A stretch of DNA of 64,000 bases, taken from positions 50,223,336 to 50,287,335 of the forward strand of contig OZ026628.1 in assembly GCA_964020975.1 (NCBI GenBank), in the 5' to 3' direction. This document shows positions 28,401 through 41,514 of the stretch, piece after piece. Below the pieces are notes generated by a model that was not told the origin of the DNA, made no database searches, and saw only the letters and a program-made list of their open reading frames with translations. A program made the position numbers and the translations under genes. The stretch comes from Hermodice carunculata (lineage: Eukaryota; Annelida; Polychaeta; Eunicida; Amphinomidae). Every line of letters begins with the position of its first letter. The stretch's first letter is position 1.

Positions 28401-31400
28401 ACAAAAGCACCAAGATAGAATAAAGGGAAAACAGTTTTTTTTTTTTTTTTTGAAGTGCTTCAAGTCTGACGGCTCCATTGCCTCCACACAGATAAGACAC
28501 AAGAAACTCCTTTGTTAAGCACTGTCAGTGAATCTCCATTGTGTTATGGCACAACAGAAGACAGTGCCCCTGTTATCACAGCAGCCGGCAGGTGATTTGT
28601 TGGATCTTATCCAAAAGACAAGGAATGAGGATTTCCTTGCACGGTTCTTGCTCACATCCGGTGAGGGCATGAATGTAGGTGACTCATGACCACACGTGTG
28701 TGTAAAATGACCACATCTGGTACTACCAGACCCATACTTTACATGATAATGTTTCATCATGGTTTGAAAGGTGGACAATGACTCACAATGGGTCAAACAA
28801 AACGACCTTGCCTCACTGAGAACTTTTTGCATGTAGTATGTATTACAACAGAGCACACTAACCCCATTACATGGGGGGGGGGGGGGGAGCACAGATTCAA
28901 TGGCACTTTTGTTCCATTTACCCACATAAACAGTCTGGAATCAGCAGTTTGGGGTCTGGAAAGTCTTACTAAATGAAGCATGCCTTGCTCGGTAATGTAA
29001 AAACCACTGATAAGACCTTAACTTTGAGTTCTGGTAACTTACATTTGTGCTCGTGAGAAAATTTTGCTCATCATAGCACCCTGACCCATCACCACCATCA
29101 CACCTTTCCTCCTTGTCAGATAGTACACTGTCTCTCACCATCACAGCAAGGGACCCAGGCTGTCGATGGAACCAGTAGCGTCTGGTAATGTATGAGGTAT
29201 GTACAGGTACCTAACTAGTCATCCACATAAATGTGGACCTGCTGATGTCTGCGGTTCTTCCCCCTGATCTTGTGCTTTAATGGAAATAGGGATTTGTGCC
29301 ACAAATTTTTACAAGAGAAGGAATCTAAGCCACATCCTGCTCTCCATTAACCCCTCCCCCCATTGACCCGACCAAAACCAGCTAGTCTAATGTTGTCTGC
29401 AGTGCTCTTGACCAATTTCACCAGCAATGAAAAGCATTTTGGATGAGAATTATTGTTGAGACATATCCAGACACCATGCCCCAGTTCAACAGCTTTCCTT
29501 GGGATGGGCTGCCTGCTGAGCACCCAGCCCATTACCCAGGACAACTGTGGGCTGAAGTATTAACCAGAGGTTTCAAAGCTCCCCAATTTTTGGGAGATCT
29601 CCTGAAATTTAACTCATTTCTTAAGTCTCCCAATCTCCTGGATTATCACTTTTTCTGGAAAAAAAGTTGACATTTTGTACAAATTGTTTGTGTTGTGACC
29701 ATGTTTTAGTGTATTTACTGCTAATTGACTGTGGCTAAAAGCATTTTTTGTGCGTCCTCCTATTTCCTTTCTTACAGATGATTTTGGAATTTGAAACCAC
29801 CAGAATGCACCATTTTAACTGTATACATTTATTTACAAAATTGTCTCGTGTCAGGACGGGGGGCATGCCCCCCCCCCCCCCAAGCCTTCCACCCTATTGT
29901 CCGTGCAACCTCTTGAACTCCTCCTGATAAATCGCGAACATTGTCTGAATTGGAAGAAAACTTGGAACCTCAGATTAAAACAGGGCGAAAAGGTCAATTT
30001 AAGTTCCATTCTAAACTACACAAGTTTAAACATATTTATAAATATAAACTGTATTATGTTACATCATTGTACACATGCATGAACTGAAATCCCTTTGTTT
30101 TATTCTGAGAAGACAGTACAGTCTGTCCCATGACCCTCGTATTATCCTTGTGCTTCTCAAATAAGATGGACACAAATTTCCTCACATTTGTATTTGTTAA
30201 TGTGTAAACACTTATTCACACTGGCAGTCTGCTAAAGAGTTTTGAACATATTTATATCGATACCTTTGAAACTCTTTATCACAAAAGCATGCCACTGCAC
30301 GTATGATGACATTATAAACAAAGGTGCGAAGCACTGGTCTACTACTCAAACTGACAGATAAGCTGGGGATTCCCCTGTTCTCCAAAGTATTTGGTCCTTG
30401 AAACAAAGGGCAATGAGTTCAGTACCCCACCAGGGCCAGAATTTCAGCGAGAATCCATTCTAGTAAAGATTCTCCTTAACTTGTCTTCCTTTAAAAAGAA
30501 AACTAATTGACAAAAATCCGAATAGATTCTTGCAAAATTTTGCGAAATTCTGGCCCTGCTCATCACAACAGAATGTACAGAGGGAGGTTTTCTCCCAACC
30601 TTATTCATGAGCTGATAAAGCCTGCATAAAGTGCAACTATGGTATGACTAATGTTGGGATCGTGTTCACAAAATATCTAAAGGTTTAGAATTTTGTATCT
30701 GAATTTCTTAGGAAGTCATCCACACAAGACTGTGATGATATGTTAGTCTGCCCTCTATCACCACTGACATTTATTAACAGAGATTAAAAATTTAACTCTC
30801 TCTTCACAGATCTAAGCCATACAAATGCTGCTGCAATTCAATCTGATATAAAACTTCTTTAATGCAAAATTTTATGTACAAATAGACCTATTTAGATTTT
30901 TCTTTACAAAATCTAACCTGCTAATACACACCAGTAGAAAATAATAAATAAACAGACTACTTTCTTCAGTATACCAATTTAAAATATTAAGTGGAGTTCT
31001 GAGACTCTAAGTTAGCCTATGTTAATTAAAACTGGGAGATCTGCCTCCTGCAGGCACTGAAAAGCGGAAGGACGAGCGCCAAAGGCGCAATGCACAGTTA
31101 GGGGGGTCTGGGGGCACCCCCCTCCTGGAAAAATTTGATATTTGTACCTTCATTTCCTGCATTTTGAACCATTTTAGGCACCATCAGACATATTCAGCGT
31201 ATATATAGTACAACAACATGGCAAAACAGTACAATTTTACAGCCACCAATGGAATAATGCTTTTTTAAAAAATTTTTTACAATTAAGTGGGAGACTTTGT
31301 AAAAAAAATATGAAAAAGTGGGAGATCTGCCAAGGCTGGATACTTGAAGGCTCTGGGTGTTTTGTTAAGTAGCTACTGGTGTTACATGTATAAATATGGA

Positions 31401-34400
31401 TACAATTTTGCTTTTGCTGGACTGAACATGCAAATGCATCAGGTATCAGCAGCTGATGTGTCTGTCCAAACTTAGGAAAGAACTAAAACCTTGCTTCAGA
31501 CACTACAGAATACACTGGAAATATGAATAGCTAAAGGGTTAAGCCAGTGACTAATAAGAGCGAAACACCCTGTACACCCCAAGGCCTATGATGATCATGG
31601 CACATGCTTCCCCTAAATTACAAGGTGCCACATCCCATGGTATACTGGGGGCTTCCCCTCCTACCTTGTCCCACAATTGAATGAATTAACTCATTCAATA
31701 CGACTGCCTCATGCCCCCTTCTTCCAGAATGTTTTGACTTTACTTAGATTCAAAAGGATGCCTGCAGTCAAATTCTTCATAAAGACAGTTTGTTCAAGTA
31801 CCTACATGTCTGGTCTAAAATCAGTGGTTTTTGCACTGCCTGGCAAATCATGCTGGCCCTGCTGAACAACCTGCCCGGCAACGCAAAAAACCCCGATGTA
31901 GGCCTCTTTCACCATGCAATGTAGGAGTTAAATGCAGAGCCAGCCGGCCACCCTGCACCAATGTGGTTTCAGGGCTCCATGGGGTTATCATTGTCATATT
32001 CCATAATTGGAACTTTGGATAAAACCAGGAAAAGTGAAAGTATTTGATATATATTTGATGATAAAACTGAGTTGACTGTGAAACATAACACTGCCAATGT
32101 GGAGCTGGAGCATAATAAAGACTTCACTCAATGTTATTCCTCGTAGCCCATATCTATATATATATTTTCCCACCTTGCCAAAATGGCAAGAAAACATATT
32201 CTATGAAGTTCACTAAAAGATCAAGCTCACATACTGAAAGAGGGAGTTAAGACAGCAAGATCTTCAATAGGAGGATATCAAATGTTAGAAGGTTGATTAA
32301 GTTTTCTTTCTTTTAATTTTTTTTCAAAGTGTATTTGATTTGGTTTGGGTTCAACCTCAGGTTAAAAGTCACATGGATCCACAATAGCACAACTGGCCCA
32401 TGAAATGCTCAGCTATTTACATTTTTTTTTTTAACTCTTGTGACTCTAGTGCAGAAAAACCAATGAGTGACAGACCTGTGTATACTTGCAGGCTGTCTTG
32501 GTCATACATGTGTTTACATCATAAACCTTAATCATAACTCCACCTGGGCTTCAGCTATTACCTGTCACTATACGTGACTCAGAAAGCAATGCAATCATTC
32601 CTCAACTAGGCTCTACAGTAGTTCTTAACTTCAAGTTATTGGGCACCTTTGGTTAACCGTTTCCCCCTTAAAGCGACCAAAACTGGCTGGCCATCAACTG
32701 TCATCTTCTCCAGTGTTTTCAACCAATTTCAACAGTGATGAAAAACAAGTTGACTGAGAATTGTAGACGAGGCCTATCAGGATCACACGACTCAGGTCAA
32801 CAGCTTTCCTGGGCCCGGGTTGGGCACTTAGTGTCCAACCCGGGCGAGGAAAGCTGTTGACTTAGTCTTAATTCAAGGGGAAAATGGTTAATGTAGTTAT
32901 CTGTGAGTGAACTTAGAACTTCATTTACACATACTTTCTTCAACTCTGCACTGTCCATTTATTTTCCTTTTATCTTGACAAGGCATAGTGGCAAAAGCAT
33001 GGGAGAAAATTCATCAGTGGACCTTTGCTGCAGCACACCAGGCCTAAAACAGCCAGGTTACTCACCCCTAGTCATAAAATAACTTGTATGTGCCTTTGAT
33101 GACCCTTTTTATATATTGTCAAATTAAGTTGCCTTATTTATGAGTAGTTTCGGTGCTAAAGTTACACTTTTCACCCTTGATTAGAAGAATTGTGCACGGG
33201 CTGAGGACCTTTGCAGTGGGTATGTGAATGATGTTAGCTGAATTCTGTGAAGTAAACTGTCAAGTGTACAACATAAACTCAATTGTGATGCACTGACCAT
33301 GTCAAGCACTGCTGCATTCCCACATCAACCATTCTTAGTAATCATACCTATTGGCGCACTTTCTCACAAGCCTTTCTTGTGCTGAACAGAAAGGAACTCT
33401 ATACTTCATATTATTTCCTCAGATTCAGGAAAACTTCATGTATTCGAATTCCTGATGAACAGAAGTTTCATTCAAGTACCAAGGAGGGCAAGGGCAAGGG
33501 CTGTCTCATGAACTGTGCAACTAAAATACAAATTTCATAGACTATGAAAGGCCTATGGCTCATGAGACATGATTCAGCCTTTCATTAAATCGTGAAACGA
33601 CATTTCAATAAATCACAAAGGGCAGAATATAGATTGTGTCACGTGAAAACGACAAATTTTGTTCTCCCCCCCCCCCCCCCCCCCATTGCTGGTGCTTTTT
33701 GGATTGCCTGGCAAGTCACGCTGCAGCTTACATATCTTGATATCTTGAGCATAACATGACTCACTGTCCAAAGCTATAATTACTGACCAGGGATTTTACC
33801 ACCATAATCTTAACGAAGTTCAAATGATGCTAAACAGTGATGGCAACCACAGAAAGTCTGCAAAGTCTACATCAATTATACCATCATTTTGATTTAAGAT
33901 CAATGCATCACAGCTGGCCATTTTTCACAATGTTCTGTGCAATAACCAGACACCATAATGCTACATGGCAAAGGTACACTCTTTCACTGAAAGTTCCCTG
34001 TCCCACCAAACACAGGTCAATGAAGCAATTTATCACACATCAACTACAAGTGTCTCCAGGATCGCACTGTTTGCAGACAGTCTACCACACTTTTCAACAT
34101 TTCACTGCACCAATTTGCAAAAGGGTCTACCAACCACCAGGAGGCCTGAATGTGTATTGTGGTTGCAGCAGGGTCAGTCTGCGGTCACTTATTACATTTA
34201 ACATCTATATTTACAGTGTAGTGTAAACCTGCCTTGGTGTTTGATTTATCAAGGTTGACTCCTGTGTTATTACGGTATACCTAATAAAGAATCCTGTTCA
34301 CCTATAATAATTGGTCTGCCTCCTCCACCTGGTGTTATCAAGATTTGGCCCAAAGTGTCATGTTACTTCTTTACTCTCAAATATCAGGAACAGCAAATAA

Positions 34401-37400
34401 TGAAGCTCAATGGTGCAAAGGTGGGGCTTAACTCTCTGTTTTTACAATCTCCGATCATGACAATAACTCGCATATTTCATACAAATTTAAGTTCTAGTCC
34501 TTCAGGTGAACACACCCTTGTCACCCTCTGCTGAAAGTCAGCACACTTTGTAACGAAAAACACCTCCCATCTCTTAAAGAAAAATTTGTACAGCTAGCAT
34601 CTTCTAAGACTGAGAAACAAGTTGAAGTGGACAAATTTGTCTCAGGACTTCATTTGAGTAGTCAAAAACCATATCTGGTCATTTTCCGTCTGGCAAAGTA
34701 CTTAACTGCCAAGAAGGACAACCATCCTCCCATGCATGCTAAGAAAATTCCACTATCTTAACTAAACACCACCTCTTGCTTTCTCTTTCCATTGCTTTTA
34801 AATACACGATAAGTTTATTTGGTTCCTCTCCAAGAATTCGTAAGACAAGATCAGTGAGCCCCTTTCCAGTTTTCAAGTTCCTGAAATACCACTGGCACGT
34901 TTCTAGAATGACTGGCGTCTTTTATCGTAAAGCTGTCAGTCTTCAAAATTGAAACACTTGCTGCTCCATGCCTTCCAAAATTTGTCGTTTTCATCCTCAG
35001 ACTATTTTTGTCTCCAGAGGCAATCCATTCCAGTGGAGCAGATATTTGTAATACCAGGTGACCATTAATCTTGCCCTGATGCATCCTACTCTCTGTCTGG
35101 TGCCCATGTCCCCAGAAAAATTGACAACAGGTGCCTCCAAAAATTCAGCATCACAAGATGAATCTGTTTTTGTAATGGTAAAACATGCAGGGCCACCCTG
35201 TGCTCAGAATTGCAGTCATTTGTCCAGATTGAAACTGTGTACAAAACGAATACATCTTGCAACTGAGTTCAAATGCTTTAACTGAATGGACACTGAAAGG
35301 TCGATCAGTTTTTGTAGAATAAGTTATTAAGACTCAAACTCACACTCATTGTCCCACTGCAAAATGTAATTAGTGAAGAAAGAGAAGCAATTTTATTGAC
35401 ATACATGTATTTATTTTAATGTGTAGCAATTTTCAGGGTTTTTGCATTCTCAACATTCAACAGAAATTTAAATTTCTCCACGTTTTTTCAGTTCCTGTTA
35501 AACTATTTCTGTGTATTTTCCTTTTTTTCCGGTGTGTACCAATAGCAAAATTACTGAAAATAAAAATACAGCAAAACTGATTAGAATTTACAGTATCAAA
35601 ACTGGCTTCATTTTTCAGGACAGCTAATACATTCCACCCTTCACTGTGTGCAATAATTTTTACCCACTAATATCACAACAATACAGCTAATACACAATGT
35701 GTATCACACACACATATTGCCATGCATCACTTGTCCTGCAGAGTAATTTTCCACACAGTAGGCTTCCCACAACATGATACCTTGATATAATCCTGTTGGC
35801 CTCCCCCACTGGCCAATTTATCTGTCAGCTGCATACTCAGGTCTGACTATCATCAAGGTAGTTAGGGCCAGACACTGATCTGTGGCCAGGTAACTTAATA
35901 TGAGGGCAAGATTCTTGTTCAGAAGATGCTCCACATATATATGCCGCACCTTGTCCAACCGTCTGACAGGTCAGTTTGGTTAATATGCTCAATTTATTTC
36001 TGGAGACTGGGCTGTAAATTAACCCTCTACATACTAGGTCAATAGCTTTCCTGGACACAGTCTGCAAGTGATGTGCACAGAGTATGCTCAGAAAAGCCAC
36101 TGACGAACACCAAATTTTTATTATATAAAATGAAAAATAAGTTTAGAGTTGGCCTTTTTGACACTGGCCACTTTCCAGCAATATTTAATGGGAAAAAAGT
36201 TGCAAGCCAGTGTATCTGGTATTGGACCCCTCAGGCATAAAACTGAGAACTGAGAACTCTTCCCATAAGATTGCAAGCGATCTTGGGAGATAGATCTGAG
36301 CTCCATTAGCTTTTTTTCTCTGTCTTGAGTAACCTTTCCAATGAGAGATCACCCTCTCTTCAAAGGCAATTTTGTAAAACCCTAAGCGCTATTCTTTTAA
36401 TGTTATTGTACCTCTAATGAGGCCATACTTTTCTTCCACATACAAGCTATTGGCCCACCATAATCCAAGGCTAAACGCACTGGGAAGATCTCCAGCTATT
36501 CTTTATACACTGTAAACTTAAACTGTGTGTACAACACGTGTAAAGTATGCAGCTGTCAGGCATTTCTGGCACAAACACCAATGTCTGGCAGGGATACTTC
36601 TGAGATCACCATCCCCAGCTATAGGATCTCCCTTTTGGCAGATCCGTGCTCCACACAAACAGAACATGTATTCTACCGTTTCCTGTATTTACCACAGATA
36701 GATAGTCATTTCTAGAATGACTGTTTATTTTGGCAAAGGTGGCAGGACACAGCTGTCTGCATCAGAGTGGAATGTTTCTTAAATAATCAAATACAGTGGT
36801 CCCTCTCTTGCGAGGCCACCCCACCGCGCGGCCCAAAAGTGGTCTTTCAAAACAGCTGGTCTCTCATTACAGGTTCGTTACAATGGAACAGACAGCACAA
36901 AGGACCACTTCAATGTGGTCTCTCAAGCCAGGTGGTCTTTGATTGGAGTGGTCTATCAAGAGAGGGACCAAGGTATATGATATTTTTCTCCCTTGGAAGT
37001 AGCTGCCAACCAAAGTGCATGCTCCTGTGCACTGGAACTGATGCAGCAGCAGGAACTAGCAATGGTTGCCTGGGTTATGGGGTGGAGCAAAATAAATGAA
37101 GCAATTTCTTGACCGGAAGGGTAAAAAATCAACCCCTCCAATTTGTCTTGACCAGTATGCCAGCATGTAGCCAGGATGTGGTAGTTTTCAAAAATATATA
37201 ATATTATGATAACACTTTGAGGAATGTGTCCACTATCATATGTCAAAGACCATCATACCTTGATAAAAAGTGTACCTTTTTAAGTAAATTCTGACCATAT
37301 AAGCCTTTCAGCCCTCCACAATTTGTTCAAAATATCTGACTTTTAGCATGGTGTTCATGTTGTAATGAGTATACAAGGGCAAATGCAGCAACTATGTGGA

Positions 37401-40400
37401 ACTGGATCATAAATTTTGGAATTTAAGGCCAAATTTCAGAGATGAGCTAGTAAAGCTGTCCAACATTTACCTTTATTTTTTTTTTTGCAAATAAGACATA
37501 ATACCTTTTTGGTATAAATTTTGTACCCTCTATGCTCTACAAGACCTTAGCAGTAATTGGTTAAAATTTGGAAATGATACATGGTACGGTTACAAATCCA
37601 GAGAGGTTATTAGTTAGTGTATTCATATAGGAGAATTTGGTAACGCTTGGGACATTTACTAACTTTTGTATGATAAGGTATAAAATGCATTGTGTTGCTG
37701 AAAATTCTGACTTTTTTGTATCAAATTCATATTTTTGTGATTATACAAGGGTAGCTGCTGCAACTTTGTGAAAGTAAATCAAGTTTTTTTTTTATTTGAA
37801 GCCAAATTTCACAGAAAGGCCAATGAATCTAAGCTAGATTTACAATATACTTTTTTGGGCAAATATGATGACAGCTTTCTGGAATAAATTTTGATCTTTC
37901 TATTAGATGAACTTCAAGACCATAGCAGTAATTGGTAAAGATTATGAAGTGATATGTGGTACCGTTACACATCCCGAGAGGTTTAAAGTTAGTGTATTCA
38001 TATAGCAAAATTTGGTAACGCTTGGGACACTTTCTCACATATGTAAAATAAGGTTCATAATGAATTTTGCTGTTGAAAATTTGACCTTTTTGTTATGAAT
38101 TCATGCTTCTTGTGATTATACAATGGTTACAACTGCAACTATGTGTAAGTTAATCATAAACTTTGGGAATTTGAATTCAAATTTCAGAGAAAGGCTAGTG
38201 AATCTTATCTAGATTTACCTATTACAGTTTTGGGGCGAATAAAAAAAGCGCTCTCGGGGTTAAATTTTGATATCTGTATGCACTTCAATACCTTAGCAGT
38301 AATTGGTAAAAATTTTGAGTTATTGTGTGGTAGGGTTACAAATTCAGAGATATTTAAAGTTGGTGCAGTTAAACCAATAATTGGTAACGCCTGGGTCACT
38401 TTAACATTTGCATGACTTGTGCCATATAAGGTTCATAATGCATCATACTATGGCATGTAGGGCATAGCTCTGCCAGTGTAGTTGTTTCAGGACATGTTGG
38501 TCTATAAATAACTGACGAAATGAAATACTTATATGCTTTTGCAATTTATCAGGTTGTGGTTAATGTTAAGGATATTCACTAACTTCGTTCAAAATATTTT
38601 TGAAAATAAGACAAATTTATTTCCACATTCAGCATGTTAAGGAATATTCCTACATACATGTGGACATCAATAACATGACATAGAGAAAACACAAGAAGCC
38701 AAACTGCATTTTCTTTTTGAGTTTCATTTCAGCAGAAGTGGATACATGTATTTTCTTTCGTTCTTTTTTCTGCTTTGGTTGTGATGCCATCTTTTTACGT
38801 TGTCTTTGTTTGCACTCTCTCTCCTGTTTTTTACATTCAGCATCATACCTTTTGTTTACCATACGTTTTTCCTTTTGTTTTTGCCGATACTCTTCGTGGC
38901 GTTGCTTCTCGCTTTGTCTGAGGGCCTGATATTTTGCTGGATTTGCCTTCAATTTAGCCCTGTATTTTCTTTGTTTCAAGGCAGCCTTTGAAGGCTCAGC
39001 TTTGTGGAGTTCCTCTACATTAGTACTGGTAGTGTTTCTCAGGTTAGGCGTGAAGCCCAGCTTCACAATCAGTTTGTTATCCATGTCAGATTAAAGTGCT
39101 AAATGTGCAAACTACAGATACAGATTGGAAGCTAGGGCAGGGTGCATCCTTCACCAGCCCAAGGTTAGTGGGGATAATCTAAAAGCAGGTGAACTGCAAG
39201 GGAAAGGAGTGAATATATAAGCATGCAAGAAAAGATGTATCAGCTGTCCCAAGCGTTACCCTTTACAGTTTTTCTTATCATGATTAGATATGTGCCTATC
39301 ATCAGAGGATATGAATTTTCCCAAACAAATTGTGTAAAAGTGCTTTAGTGCCTTCATGACAGACTAAGAAATCAAGTGTTTTGTTCTTCAACATGCATGT
39401 AGCGTGTGACAAACAGAGGAAGAGTTTACAGATTTTCAACACTTTTCATCAAATAAAGAGAGATTTATACTCTAGATGTAATTTTTTTTTTCAAAGCATC
39501 ACAGTGCAGGTCAGTCATAAATTGCTAAAGGATAGAGACATTTAGTACCTCCAAATTTAAATTAATAGAGTATAAGTACCCTGACGGTAACGCTTGGGAC
39601 AAAGTAACGCTTGGGACAAATGACTATAAGTGCCTATTTTGTTCCAAGTAAAGCTGGTCAAGTGATGGGGTTTTACATGTAACTAGTACATCATCCATTG
39701 TATAACTACAGCCAGTTTATATGGTTCAATGTGTGGTTTATTTTTCTATGCCATGCTTTATATACCAGGTAACGCTTGGGACATTTTACCATTAAGCATG
39801 CATGCATCCACTTAGCGTCCCGGATTGTGTTCACATTTTGGTACCTATACATGCATGTCATATATCATTCTTTAACTGGAATCAAAGGTTTCAAGTTACT
39901 GCATGTTTTAGATGCAGTAGTGCAAAATGCAGAAAGAAGAAGCTGCAATAAGCTGAGTTAACTTTTTTATGTAATATTTGGCTTCAAATGACTAAAAGGA
40001 TGACAAAGCCTGTTGTTCAGGAAATCACAGTAACTGTATTGCTATATATGAGTAAAATGATTGAGACATGATAGAGCATAAATAATCAAGAATATTAAGA
40101 GTTGTAAAAGTAGTATTTCATAATAGGAATACAACTTTACCCCCCATGTTTCATTTTACTGTCACGCAAAAAGACCAATTTTGCTGTCATTGTACAAAAT
40201 TGGAATTGCTGTCATTTGAGAACCATTCGAGATATCTGCATCAAATTTGTTGCAACAAGACGATACGAGTCTCTACTTTTTTCAAAACAACCTATTACAT
40301 TCACATTGTTGGAAATATTTTTTGTAATTTTACAAACATGTTGGCTTCACACATATGCTTCATTTTTTTTGCACCACCCCTTATCTGAAAAGGATGATAA

Positions 40401-41468
40401 AGTGTTTCAGCTCCATCAATATCTCCAGAGAGTCCAGTCTGCTGGTGGAAATATGCAGTAAGCTTGGCTTATGCACAGCAAAGCGTCCTGTCCTTATGCA
40501 AGTTCTTCTGGGTTAAGTCCACAATCTGACTCTCAAGGTGTAACTCTGCCATTCCAGGCAGGTAAATGAGCCAAACAGTGCCACTACCAGATGAATTGCC
40601 ATCTGCAAATTTTCTCTTCAACATACACCTGGCCACCTGTTACAAGGGATGCTCTAATTCTGCAACTGAATGCCCATCTATTTTGCAATGGAGAACTGAA
40701 AAGTGCTACTGGTTTCAAGTTTTTTTTCTGCAAAATATGAAAGCTTCATCCTGCTTACAGAAAAATATTATGCATGTATGGGGTTTCTATTACATAAAAT
40801 GGTATGTCTGTTGTGATGGCTGCATTAATTATTTTGTCTAGGGCAGTGGTCTCTGTAGCTTAAAATAGAGGAGATATTTACCATGCCTTTCAGTTCTGGT
40901 CCCTTCCACTTTATTTTGAACCCTGCTTTAGTAAAAAGGTTTTTGCACTTAATTTCAGATTATTTTGACATTAATTGTCGTAACAACCAATATACTGTAC
41001 CCCACACAGGAGATTTCCTTTAGTTTGGCGGGGCTAAACCTTTCATCGCAGATTTCTATTTTGTTCATGCTGAAATGCTCTAGTTTCAGAATTCAATTTC
41101 TCCACTTGCCTTTTTGGCTCCCTACATCATGTTTAAAGTTCCCTTTTTCATTTAAATTACCCCGCCCGCTTCAAAAGCTACAGAGATCACTGTCTGGGGT
41201 GTATCAGAATCCTCCTCTTACCCAAACTTTAGGATTGTGGAATTTTAGCGTAACTTTGGCCTGTCATCCTTTCTTTTCCTTAATATATTAAGTTGAATTG
41301 CCATCTTTTTTACTTAATACCATGTACCTCTATGTGGTACCTGACCACACAAATGCCAAAATGAGCGAAAAAACAACTGACCAGCAGCACTAGCATCAGT
41401 TAGAATCACTGGAATGTACAAAATAAGATCAAAAATACAATTCAGGTGCCACATTAAAGCGTATCATT

Positions 41469-41514
<46 letters not shown>

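Noticed and set aside
28515-28925. 136-codon minus-strand open frame rich in Cys
   Set aside because: It begins across a G/C homopolymer and shows no domain, splice sites or related copy.
33837-34226. 129-codon plus-strand open frame
   Set aside because: Unbiased His/Gln-rich text without motifs; no poly(A) or splice evidence.
36767-37099. 110-codon plus-strand open frame
   Set aside because: Its first two thirds are the MITE at 36794-36973.
41470-41511. Poly(A) run considered as a LINE/SINE tail
   Set aside because: No element body or target duplication could be recognised upstream.
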